The notes beneath the pieces are model-generated. The model was not told the DNA's origin and ran no database searches. It saw nothing but the letters and a program-made list of their open reading frames with translations. Shown one piece after another: positions 48,901 through 59,266 of a DNA stretch of 64,000 nt. The number at the start of each line of letters is the position of its first letter. Within the stretch, counting starts at the first letter, position 1. The translations under genes and the position numbers were made by a program. Source of the stretch: Psoroptes ovis (lineage: Eukaryota; Arthropoda; Arachnida; Sarcoptiformes; Psoroptidae); NCBI GenBank assembly GCA_002943765.1, contig PQWQ01000024.1:126501-190500 (forward strand), written 5' to 3'.

Positions 48901-51900
48901 CAATAATTTCTGACTAAATTTCATTTGATTACGTGCATAATAATTGATCGATACGCTTGCTTTCAATTGATTCGAATCAACATTATGAATATTACATTTT
49001 TGCCAATGTTTTTCTTCGGATTCAATGATCAATTGTGAAATGATCATGTCCAATGTTTCATAGCGGACGATGCCAACATTTTGATTATTATCAATATCAT
49101 CCAAGAGTATCAAACGATATATTGGTTTAACGTGGAAACACCATATTTTGGGCAAATGATTCTTCGTAGATTCAGCAGATGAATGATCATCATTGTTATT
49201 GCGATCACAATCTAATTCAATACGATCAACATAAACATAATGATATTGTTCATTACAACAATTATTGTTCGATTGTCGTCTATTCGAATGTGATGACGAT
49301 GATGATAATGAATCGAATTTAGACATCGAATGATCATCATGATCATCATCATCGTCTATTTTACTTTGTATACACGAAGAACGCTTCAATAGTCGCGATA
49401 AATTTGTTAAACTAAGTCTATTTGATTTATTTGTTTGATTCGATTGCTGTGTTGAATGAGGCTGTAGTTGCTGGGGCTGCTGTTTCCAAATGAAACTATG
49501 ACGATTATGTAATGACCGGCGAAATCGCTGTCGCTGCTGTTGCGGCGGTGGCTGGGATTTGGATTGAAAAAATAGTAACGATGATGATGATGATCGAAGA
49601 AAATTACGATTCAAAAAGCTATTTTTACACTTGTTATTCGATTGATCAAATGAATTAGCGGTAAATTGATTAAAATTACAATTACAAATACAATGTATTT
49701 CAATTAAATCACCATTATTCAATTTAACTTGATTATCTTTGAATGATTTCGATGTAGCGGTGTTTGATGTTGATAATGATAATAATTTCATAAAATTTTT
49801 ATCATAATCAAATCGAATTCTCAATGATTCATTCATCATTATCATATCGATCGGATGATGATTGTATTTAGTGTCAAATGAATTATTATTTACACAAGAA
49901 TAATTAACATATGATGAATGTCTCCGGTGTTGGATTGATTGTGCTTTCACTTGTTGCATTCGATTATTCGAATCATTATTATTGCTGCAGGGTAATTTGA
50001 TATCACAATTTTGCCGTCGATGATCATCATCATCACCATTAGTACATTGATCATGGCTTAAATTACAACAACAATTGTTAAAATCATCACTTTGTTCATC
50101 CGATTGTATGGATGCATTACCACTATCATTATCGATTATTGATAATTTTGATGATTTATTTAATAAATGATTGGATTGTTGTTGTTGCTGGTGGTGCTGC
50201 TGCTGATGTTGGTGGTGTTGCTGGTGTTTTCGATGTTTCAATGATGATAACAACAATGACAGGGATGATGTTGATTTAACAATCGATATTTGATCATTAT
50301 CGATTGTGAAATCATTTTGATTATTGTCTAAATGATCGTTCGCCTCTTTCATATTTGAAAGGATTAATGTTTCAGCACTAGAATCATCAATAAATTTCAA
50401 TTGATCATATTGTTGATCATCATATTGCACTAAATTATTTGGTGTAGACGATGATAACGGTGTTGTCGGTGATGATTCAATTATTTGTTGATTATCATCG
50501 ATGATCATTGTATTCGATGATATCGCTTGCTGTTGTTGTTGCTGTTGCTGCTGCTGTTGTATCATATTCAATTTTGAATCATTTGCACCCACACATTTGA
50601 TTTTGGTTGGTCAAAGACTATGGAAATTTTTCGAAAATTTCAAATTTCTAAAAGGTTTTCACACACACACACACACACACACAGACACATTTGTGAATTG
50701 ATTTCGATGAATGTTTTCATTTCTATTCAACAAACAATTTCAATGTCAGTTAAATCATTTAAAAATCATTCGAAAATGCATTAATAAGAGATTAGCACTT
50801 CTTCGGGTGGAATATATATTCTGGTTATTATCCAAATTATTATTATTATTATTATTTAATTGAATGATTGTATAAATGCCAAAATTTTTAATGAAAATGA
50901 AATAATTTAAATTATTTCATTTAATTCAAATGTTTAAACCAAATTATTTCAACGGAACTTTATGTTTCTGTTAAGGAAAAATTAAAATAAACAAAAAAAA
51001 AAAAATGAAAAATCAAAATGTGAAAATGGCTTGAATATTTCAAATTCTCTTTGTAATAAGAATAAATAAAATTATATTAGATTGTCCGAAAAGTTTTGGC
51101 CGATTTTCATGAGCAACTCCGATTGATTAAGCCGAATGAACTTTTCGGACAACAGCCTAATTTATTTCATTTCAAAATAGCAGAAAAACATATGTAATCG
51201 AATTGGCCATGTTCGAATTGGATTCGTAATAATGATATTAGTTTGAATGATTGATTGATTGATTGGTGACTATTGATTTATAAATAATGGAATTGAAATA
51301 AATTTCAAATTCAAATTCAATCATTGTGTTTTTCTTTAAAAAAAACTTTAAAACATGTTTTTTAAAAACTTAAAAATTCCCGCTGATCTTGACCTTATGC
51401 CATGTTTCGTTCTCTATTATGATGCCTTGATGTGTGTTATTCGAATGTTATTCACTTCATTTCACTTCACCACACAGTTCTCATATAAAATAATGGCATA
51501 TATCAAACAATCAAAGTGTTTGGGGAAAAATAAATGAATAAATTTCAGGTGTGAATTTCAATTTGGAAATATTTTGTAAAACAACAAACATGAAAAATTT
51601 CGCAAAGAAAATAAAAATAAATAAATTTCAAACAATCAATCATTGATCTTAACTGTGATATGAATTGTGATCAATAATGAATCGGTCAATTGATTTATTT
51701 ACCATTAGAACGAAATGATTTTATCAATCATATATTCTCAAAATGCGAAACATTATAAAGATTATAAAAGAAACTTGATCATAAATATCAATGAAACTAT
51801 TAAATTAAATTTCAAATTTCAAAATACAAATAAGCAACAAATTGTAATAATTAAAAACTTGAATCAATCAATGTGTTACTATTTTCAAAGGCTATTGGTT

Positions 51901-54900
51901 CACATCGGAGAAAATCTATATGATTAAACACACACATATATTGGCTTAAGAAAATATCTCAATGATACAATCTCAAAGTTTGTATTGTCTTTTCGGACAG
52001 ATAGGACAGATATTCATCTCTGTATTCGCTGATTAATTGCTACCACATTTTGCATCGGAGAAACCCAAAAAAAAAAAAAAAAAAATTGTTACAAATTTTA
52101 CCCTTCATTCACCATTCAAAATCAAACTAGTAAGCGGGTTCATCATCAAACAATCTTATGATCTTATCAATAAAAACAAACTGGGAAAAATGTAATAATA
52201 ATAATGAATTGAATTAGTGATATCTGGCCCAGTAAAAATCTCATTTCAAACCAAATAAGATTTTAGCGAAATTTAATTAACAATTGATCATAAGTCGATA
52301 AAGCATTTGATCAACTTGTATCTTATCTTTTAACTATGTCAATTTCGTTAGTTACAAAATTTAATTAATCATAATTTTCAACCAATGAATAAGATGATCA
52401 ACTAAAAAGGCCCCTGCCAAAACAATAATGACAGCCAAACAAACACATTGATTAATTTGAATAATTGGAAAAAGTATGTTTAATTTATCAAAATGAATAA
52501 ATGAATGTTCATTTATTTCATTTCATTACTTTGACTGTTGAAATCATTTTCATTTTTTTTGTGTGTCAAATGCTTCAATGAACATTCACATGTACTAAAA
52601 TATGAAAATGATAATAACTAAGTAAACAAAAGGTGCCCGATGAGATATTCATATAAATATTCAAAGTAAAATGTATTTTTAGTCCTTTTGAAAATGATCA
52701 ATAATTATGGAAACAGTGTGTTTGAATCCAATAAATGAATCGATTATCATTATGATATTTTGCCATTTGTTCAGAAAAATTTGATTTTTTCAAAGGGACT
52801 AAATTTGAATTTATAAATATCTTAGTATTTATTTATATTCACATGAAAGTGTCATTCACATCATCATCATCGACATGATGATTGGAGTAATCATCAAATG
52901 TTAATTATTGATTATTAATTAATCAATAATTAATGATTTTCAATCAAAAATCAATTATAATAATTAGAAAATATCATTGAAATGGTTCTCATTGATCATT
53001 GATGAATCAAATGATTGAAATTTTGATTGATTCAAATATATTTCAAGATTTTCTCCACACAAATCATTGATCAGTTAGATCATACAGATTCAAAAGTAAA
53101 GACTTACCTTAAATTTTTCGATTTCGTTTGATGAAAAATGATCAAAATTCAGGTGAATTTCATATCAATATTCACAGGTGGATATAGCAAGTTGTTCAAG
53201 GTAATTGAAAATTATAAAAATTGAAAATTCTTCTATTTTTGAAAAATAATAATTCTGTTGAATCATCCATTCAATCAATGATCGACCGGCTTTTTCATTG
53301 AAAATGAATTTTCAAAAATTGTGAATTTCAATCTTTGATAAGGTCTTAAGGCAAGCAGATACACGAGCACACCTTTGCAATACTGATTGAAAATCGTCAA
53401 AAAAAAGGATTAAAACATCGAAAAAGTTTTTTTTGGAAAAGTTTTCAAAGGCTAAAATGAGAGAAAATTTCTCTTCTTAACTATAGACTTTAGACTTTGA
53501 ATGGAGAAAAAATGAAAAATTTTCATTTCTCTTATTCTGCTGATGTGCATATTATATGAAGAAACACTTGTCAGCTAAGCATTTTCGCAGTTTAGTCTCG
53601 AGAATTGTTCCGTTTTTCAGTGAGCCGGGCCCGACCATAAAGTCGTCATTTGCATTTGATCAAATAAATTTCCATATTCACTAATTCATTTTACAATCAT
53701 TTCATTCAAAAGATGATAAAATAAAGATTAAATTAAACTATAATCCCGATCAACAACAGAGATCCTTGATTGATTGATTAATTAATTAAATCTATGATTA
53801 ATTTGTCCTTATTTTCTCCGAAAAAATATTTAAATTTTAAATTTGAAATTGTCAATCATCAAATTGTGAGCATACATACAAATAATGATAAATACTTATC
53901 TGGATAATTAGATAATAATTGCAATGATTTTTCTCCCAGTCATTTAAATAAATATCTTTCCATGCAAAAATCATTCATTTAAATGACCTTAACTTTTTTT
54001 CAATTAAGTCGGATAATTAATCATTTTGCTTTTTTGAGAAAAAATATTTTTGGGGTTGTCCGAAAAGTTTTGTTCGAATTGAATCGTTGTAAAATCAATG
54101 TGAGTGCATATTAAAAATCTGTGAGAACTTTTCGGACAACCCATTGATTGATATTTACATTTATGATTTTTATTTTTTTCTGATTAAAATTAGTAAAATA
54201 AATGAATGAATAAATAAGCAGAAAATATATTAAATTAAATATATGAATATATCATTACCAGGATCATTTCACATTTGATGAATTCCTCGATATTTAAATC
54301 AATGTTATGAATATATATTTCAAATGGAAATCTTTCATTTGACATTTTTCACACGGATTCAATTAATAAAATAATGATAACAATCAGTGATCAGTGACAT
54401 GTATTAAAATCAAAAATGAGAAAAAAAATAGTTTCTCAAGGTGCTAACCCTTTGGATAAAAATAAATCCATTTTTATTTGAATTGTGTTAATCATCATTA
54501 TTTCGATTATTAATTGGCCAACCAATCAAAACGACAAGACATGTGTTCATTGATTCATGATGCGGAAGTTTCAGGATCAAGCTAGGTATTGATGCTCTTC
54601 TGAATTTAATTAATTCATTATGCATGAAAGCTGATTATGAAGCCTTATCCAATTGAACATTGAAATAACAATTAAATTATCTTTGTCTGATGATGATGAA
54701 CAACATATCATCACCAATTGGTCAACGATACTTGATAACATCTTTATGTGTGTTTATCCATGCCGTGTAAAGCCACATGACTGTTTATTAATAATGTTAT
54801 TTTGTTCATTTGTCTTAATCTTAAAGAATATTCAAGGTTGTCCGTAAAGTTTTGGCCAATTTTCATATGAGCAACTTTATTCGATTAAGCTGAATAAACT

Positions 54901-56970
54901 TTTCGGACAACATGTCTAATATAAACACTTATTGTTTTAAGTATCTTGTAAAGGTTATATGTGCTTTACTATTTACTGATTATTTCCGTAAAATTTATCA
55001 ATTTTCTGTCAAAACTATTTGTTTGTAAATATCAATATATTAAGATATTCGAACATTGAAATCAATAGGTAATCGATCGATCGAACGATGAATCAATATC
55101 GAGGTGTGTCTCCGATTGATGATAATTCATTCATTCATATTGATTAATTCATTTTATTTTAAATCTTTATTTATTTCATGTTAACTTCATACTCCATGAA
55201 TTCATTTAAAATTGATGTCTAGATTTTCTAAGAAAGCAATAATAATATGTCAAAACATCATCATATGGATGGATAGATGTTGAATCACGCATCATCAATA
55301 ATTGTGTATTTATTTCGTTGCTGTGAATTAATTTAATTTGGATTTTAAAAAGTTTTATTTTTGTAAATTTTTCAAACATCTTAGATGATCAATTATAATC
55401 AATTTTATTTAATTCAGGCGTGTCCGAAAAGTTCATTTAGCTTAATCGAATAGAGTTGCCGCATGAAAATCAGCCTGGAACTTTCCGGACAACCTTTAAT
55501 ATTTTAAATTAAAATTTCGATTTAAAAAACGGATAAATCACTAGGCTATTGGCTGCTGCTGTCAAACCTGTTTTAATTTTATTCAAAAATTAATTTATTT
55601 TTAATTTCTTCCATTTAACCAACCACCAACTAGGAATATGCATGTCAAGTAACATTTCGTCAACAATGGAATGATAATCGTCTCAAATTTGATGATAAAA
55701 ATGGACAAATAAAATATTTGGTACTAACCGACCCCGAGCGTATTTGGAAACCAGATTTATTTTTTAAAAACGAGAAGAAAGGACATTTTCATGAAATAAT
55801 TATGCCAAACATATTGCTACGTATTCATCCGAATGGTGAAATATTATATTCAATTCGTTTGTCGCTTACGCTGGCATGTCCAATGGATTTAAAATATTAT
55901 CCATTAGACAGGCAAACATGTTCGATTGCAATGGCTAGTTGTATGTATCTATCCATTTGATTTATTTCAATTTTAATTTGTTTCAATATCTAATTATCGA
56001 ATCAATCTTCTCAAAATGGAAATAAATAATCATCTTTTCAAATACAACAGATGCATATAGCACTGAAGACTTAGTGTTCACATGGAAAGCCAATAATCCT
56101 GTTCAAGTATCTGGCGATATAAATCTTCCACGTTTTACATTGAAAGATTATAGTACTAAATATTGTACATCACGTACTAATACCGGTAAATTTGTTTAAT
56201 TAATTAATTATTTAATTAATTAATTACAAACTCATTAATCACATATTTAATTAATTAATGAATTGATTAATTTCGTGAATTATAGGTGAATATAGCTGTT
56301 TACAAGTAAATCTGCTGTTTAAACGTGAATTTAGTTATTATTTGATACAAATATACATACCATGTGCTATGCTCATATTTGTATCATGGGTTTCATTTTG
56401 GCTCGATCCGAATGCAACAGTAGCTCGGGTATCGTTGGGCGTTACGACATTGCTGTCGATGGCCACACAAATTAGCGGTATCAATGCCAGCCAGCCGCCT
56501 GTCAGTTATACGAAGGCTATCGATGTATGGACCGGTGTTTGTTTGACATTCGTATTCGGTGCACTGTTAGAATTTGCATTGGTCAATTATGCTTCACGTA
56601 GTGATGTACATCATGCAGCCGCTAAACAACAACGACAACGATTGGCTAAATGGAATATGGAACAAGCTTTGCTCGAAGGCAACAATATTGAATTGGCTGC
56701 TTATGGATTGGTATTTCATTTTATTTGATTTTCTTTTGTTAATCCTTTTTAATCAATGTTTAATCCTTTCATTCCGAAACAAAGCGTCCAGGATGTGAGA
56801 TCCATATGGCACCACCAAGACGTAAAAATTGGTGTAAACGATGGCTTTCGAAATTTCCTACACGTTCAAAACGTATCGATGTAGTGTCGAGAATCTTTTT
56901 TCCATTCATGTTTGCCCTTTTCAATTGTGTCTATTGGATTACATACATGTTTCGTGATGATTTGCAATGA
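45933..56970 (+). CDS. GluCl: Glutamate-gated chloride channel subunit
   Basis: Seven coding exons: 45933-46207, 46282-46397, 46464-46531, 55634-55940, 56051-56185, 56286-56710 and 56785-56970 (1512 nt; 503 aa, or 440 aa from ATG 46122). The shorter start gives a classic signal peptide ending before ECQADIRQ. The extracellular domain has YDSRIRPSGTNQT, the Cys-loop CPMDLKYYPLDRQTC and the second disulfide YCTSRTNTGEYSC, typical of GluCl/GlyR. M2 contains ARVSLGVTTLLSMATQ and M3 DVWTGVCLTFVFGALLEFA; M4 is encoded by the last exon. It is an inhibitory pentameric channel and the target of avermectins; the M3 glycine linked to sensitivity is present. Intron 3 (46532-55633, 9.1 kb) contains two antisense genes. 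Confidence 0.94.
46753..48308 (-). CDS. SETDB: SETDB-type histone H3K9 methyltransferase, compact; nested in GluCl intron 3
   Basis: Exons 47487-48308, 47089-47434 and 46753-47009 (1425 nt, 474 aa). Order of parts: acidic N-terminus, an MBD-like motif (CYVSPCGQLLVKMEDIQRYL), a Cys-rich pre-SET region with YRYKRL and ECTSKCKCSKHCANRVV as in SETDB1/2, then the SET domain: GWGVR (SAM site), YVGEL, NHSCSPN and WDY, with post-SET CCCGSANCNG. Unlike vertebrate SETDB proteins the SET domain has no long internal insertion, and no Tudor domains are visible, so it is much shorter than SETDB1 and closest in plan to SETDB2. It probably places H3K9 methylation for silencing. The start may be ATG 48227 (MESFAYFDYAD), since upstream codons look UTR-like. 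It ends 222 bp from host exon 3. Confidence 0.88.
48433..50565 (-). CDS. LRAT-domain-like protein with catalytic Cys replaced; nested in GluCl intron 3
   Basis: A single long exon of 710 codons from ATG 50565. The N-terminal half is low-complexity (Gln, His, Ser, Asp runs). Scattered through the rest are marks of an LRAT/NlpC-P60 fold: NNGDLIEIHC, then YHYVYVDRIELD (His in the position of HWAVYVG), then NSEHYCTMWKYG, equivalent to the NCEHF..RYG box. In this last box the catalytic Cys is Ser, as in the LRATD1/2 (FAM84) group, so it is probably non-catalytic. The frame extends upstream to a GTG (GANDSKLN), so an additional 5' exon is possible. The assignment rests on short motifs separated by long inserts and is tentative; that the region is a real gene is clearer than its family. 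Confidence 0.6.
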   Translation of the reverse strand: MIQQQQQQQQQQQAISSNTMIIDDNQQIIESSPTTPLSSSTPNNLVQYDDQQYDQLKFIDDSSAETLILSNMKEANDHLDNNQNDFTIDNDQISIVKSTSSLSLLLSSLKHRKHQQHHQHQQQHHQQQQQSNHLLNKSSKLSIIDNDSGNASIQSDEQSDDFNNCCCNLSHDQCTNGDDDDHRRQNCDIKLPCSNNNDSNNRMQQVKAQSIQHRRHSSYVNYSCVNNNSFDTKYNHHPIDMIMMNESLRIRFDYDKNFMKLLSLSTSNTATSKSFKDNQVKLNNGDLIEIHCICNCNFNQFTANSFDQSNNKCKNSFLNRNFLRSSSSSLLFFQSKSQPPPQQQRQRFRRSLHNRHSFIWKQQPQQLQPHSTQQSNQTNKSNRLSLTNLSRLLKRSSCIQSKIDDDDDHDDHSMSKFDSLSSSSSHSNRRQSNNNCCNEQYHYVYVDRIELDCDRNNNDDHSSAESTKNHLPKIWCFHVKPIYRLILLDDIDNNQNVGIVRYETLDMIISQLIIESEEKHWQKCNIHNVDSNQLKASVSINYYARNQMKFSQKLLRQTLNAQPDHDKIVSLLMNLKDSYVRYNKTALNSEHYCTMWKYGIGWSTWSNPHCDIQQTIRLFIERFATLVIPRNDFNSNSTNDHSIINHNSPLSSSLNQIFIKNGECLAISNYNIDSNSVNLIIHCFGLQSSKIDTSIAEWMKWQIVIDNKRH
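50660..50683. repeat. (CA)n microsatellite
   Basis: Twelve uninterrupted CA units just upstream of the LRAT-like gene, followed by CAGACACA. Confidence 0.9.
51080..51157. mobile_element. Short TA-flanked fold-back element, copy 3
   Basis: 78 bp between TA dinucleotides, with ends GATTGTCCGAAAAGTTT and GAACTTTTCGGACAACAGCC. Same orientation as the copy at 7, opposite to 15860. Confidence 0.75.
54053..54142. mobile_element. Short fold-back element, copy 4 (diverged centre)
   Basis: The ends GGTTGTCCGAAAAGTTTT and GAACTTTTCGGACAACC match the family, but the 50-bp centre is unrelated to the other copies, so only the termini are conserved. Confidence 0.65.
54836..54917. mobile_element. Short fold-back element, copy 5
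   Basis: The ends GGTTGTCCGTAAAGTTTTGG and AAACTTTTCGGACAAC enclose the shared centre (CATATGAGCAACTTTATTCG). It is slightly degenerate at the right edge. Confidence 0.7.
55417..55493. mobile_element. Short fold-back element, copy 6
   Basis: The ends GCGTGTCCGAAAAGTTC and GAACTTTCCGGACAACC enclose the shared centre in the orientation of copy 2. It lies 140 bp before GluCl exon 4. Confidence 0.7.
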
Positions 56971-57849
56971 AATTTTTAAATATCTTAGCCACCATCTTAG
57001 CCATCATCTCACCATCACAAGGAATCAATTTCGTATGTATTTGTATCGAACCACAAAGACCAAAGATGACCGAATGCATTCGTAAATATGTGAAGCTTGG
57101 TGCTGTAATATATGCGACAATCAAATTCAAAGATTCATTGAATACAGACCGTATAGAAAAGTAGAGAATCCATTCGCATCTATCATCGATCAGATTCCTT
57201 AAGACTTTAAATTTTAGATTGCAATTATCAACAGCCAAACGATGATTAATGATTAATATTTCTGGTCATTGTACAATTATTTCTTGTAACATTTTAAACC
57301 CGAAAAAAACAGCTGATTGTTTGTGTGTATCATTGTTTGCATTATTTATTGATTATTATTATTCATTTGTCAAAATAGTGTTAGCCATAACTTACCTTTG
57401 AATTTGGAATATTTCAAATAACTCTTTTTCTTGATTAGTTTTGTTTGTAATTTTTATATAGAATTTTATTTTCAAAAACACAAAAAAGCACAAGAAAACA
57501 CAGCAAATTCTGTCCATTTTGTCATATTTTATTGATTATTGTTCACATTTTTTTTCATATTAATCACAATTTATCGAATCAATGTCAATCAATAATCGAA
57601 TGTTTTTTGCAATAAAAAATTTGAATTTTTTTTCATTCGAAAATTTTGAAAAATTGCGCCATCTGTGAATGAGAATTGAAAACTTTTAGCGAAAAAATGT
57701 CTGTCCATCCAATTTAATAAAGAGGAGCCGTCTTTTTGTTTATTTTCCACGTGTATTCTCATTGAATTACTTCCGAAAATTATTTTCCAACAAGAATCCA
57801 TTGATTATCCGAGAATTTAAATCATTTTAATCATTAATTTGGTTCAAAA
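56971..57849. other. GluCl 3' region and eIF3m promoter
   Basis: 879 bp between the GluCl stop and the eIF3m start. Short frames at 56939-57238 lie on both strands and are not convincing. A GCGCCATCTGTGAA motif at 57656-57669 resembles the right half of the CTCF core and lies 190 bp before the eIF3m start codon. Confidence 0.45.
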
Positions 57850-58998
57850 ATGCGTGTAGAATCATTTATTTGCATCAGCGAAGAAGCACAATGTGAAGAG
57901 CTACGTGAATATATGATGGAATTGGGTGCACCAATTCAACGTACAACATCTGATAATATCATAATCAATGTACAACAAATAATATCCGTATGTGATATTG
58001 TATTCAAAGTGGAAAAAGATAATGAAATCGAAATGGTACTAAATTCGATTGTATCGGTTTTACTGCAATTCATTACCAAACCTGAAGTACCGGCATTGGT
58101 AGCATCATTTTGTGATCAATTGATTAAAGCACCGACACCGAAAACAGCTTCGATTGCATTTCGAGTGCTCCAGAATTTATTCGATGGTTTCATGCATACA
58201 CCACATCGTTATCGTATTTATTTGGCATTAATACAACTGTGTGAATTAAGTGGACAAGTACGATTGATCTATAATCATTTACCACAATTTAAAAAATGGT
58301 TTCCAATCGAAGAATTTGGAGTGGAAAAAACACAAAGTTTGCTACGGTTATTGCATCAAATATTGCAGACAAATAAATTGCCAGATATGGCTGCAAAAGT
58401 AATGGTAGAACTGCTGACAACATACACCGAAGAAAATGCATCGCAAGCACGTGAAGATGCTCACAAATGTATTGTGTCGGCCATTGCCGATCCAAACACC
58501 TTCTTGATGGACTATTTATTGACACTGAAACCGGTAAAATTCCTCGAAGGTGAACCAATTTATGAATTACTCACAATATTCGTTACCGAAAATTTATCCG
58601 CTTACATTGATTTCTATAAAACACATGCCAGTTACATTACGGATAATTTGAATTTATCCCATGAAGCTAATATGCAAAAAATGCGTCTGCTAACATTTAT
58701 GCAAATGGCTGAAATGAAAAAAGAACTTACATATGCTGACATTCAAAAAGAATTACATTTGTCCAATGATCAAGTTGAACATTTTATTATTGATGTGTTG
58801 AAAACTAAATTGGTCAAGGCACATATTGATCAAGCAAACCAGAAAGTGATCGTCTCATTAACAATGCATCGTACTTTTGGCCGACAACAATGGAAACAAT
58901 TGCACGAGACGTTGAAACAATGTTCAGCGAACATGTCCAAAATACAAGATACATTGATTCAATATATGATTGTATATAATCAATCACAAATGCATTGA
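57850..58998 (+). CDS. EIF3M: Eukaryotic translation initiation factor 3 subunit M
   Basis: Intronless, 382 aa (family about 375-390). It is a PCI-domain subunit of eIF3, which binds the 40S ribosome during initiation. Recognisable stretches include KPEVPALVASFCDQLIKAP, RVLQNLFDGF, PHRYRIYLALIQLCE and the PCI region with DPNTFLMDYLLTLKPVKFLE and LLTFMQMAE (residues about 210-340), ending in the winged-helix part HRTFGRQQWKQLHETL. The ATG at 57850 starts MRVESFICISEE. It lies 268 bp ahead of CSN5 on the same strand; the two share the PCI/MPN complex world but not an operon. Confidence 0.97.
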   Translation: MRVESFICISEEAQCEELREYMMELGAPIQRTTSDNIIINVQQIISVCDIVFKVEKDNEIEMVLNSIVSVLLQFITKPEVPALVASFCDQLIKAPTPKTASIAFRVLQNLFDGFMHTPHRYRIYLALIQLCELSGQVRLIYNHLPQFKKWFPIEEFGVEKTQSLLRLLHQILQTNKLPDMAAKVMVELLTTYTEENASQAREDAHKCIVSAIADPNTFLMDYLLTLKPVKFLEGEPIYELLTIFVTENLSAYIDFYKTHASYITDNLNLSHEANMQKMRLLTFMQMAEMKKELTYADIQKELHLSNDQVEHFIIDVLKTKLVKAHIDQANQKVIVSLTMHRTFGRQQWKQLHETLKQCSANMSKIQDTLIQYMIVYNQSQMH

Positions 58999-59266
58999 TA
59001 ATTTTATCTCGATTAATATTCAATAATTATGTCATTTTTCCTAATATTTTAATAAAAATTTCAATCTTTTATCGATAATATCTTTGAAATGCCATGATTT
59101 ACCATCGAATTTTCAATTTTTGACATTTTCAACATTTTTTTCCCGAAAAGTTTCTCGGTTTCGAAAACTTTTCGAGAAATTTATTCCTGCATGATGTTTC
59201 GGTTTGTTTTGTTTTGGCGATTTAAATTTTTGTTTGAATTTTGAATTAAATTTCTCCGATAAAACA

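Larger units (their letters stand above)
50566..55633 (+). other. Right part of GluCl intron 3
   Basis: 5 kb of AT-rich intron between the LRAT-like start and GluCl exon 4. It contains a (CA)n run at 50660-50683, four short TA-flanked fold-back elements (51080, 54053, 54836, 55417), a poly(A) run at about 52068-52085 and a small G+C-rich patch near 53560-53660. No further convincing coding exon was found; the open frames at 51355, 51715 and 54653 have non-protein-like composition. Confidence 0.6.

Noticed and set aside
50566..50592. N-myristoylation signal MGANDSK on the LRAT-like protein
   Set aside because: The displayed first codon is GTG, which is not a credible start here; the first ATG is at 50565.
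56939..57238. 99-codon minus-strand frame after GluCl
   Set aside because: Overlaps the GluCl stop region and another frame on the opposite strand; no start context or family similarity.
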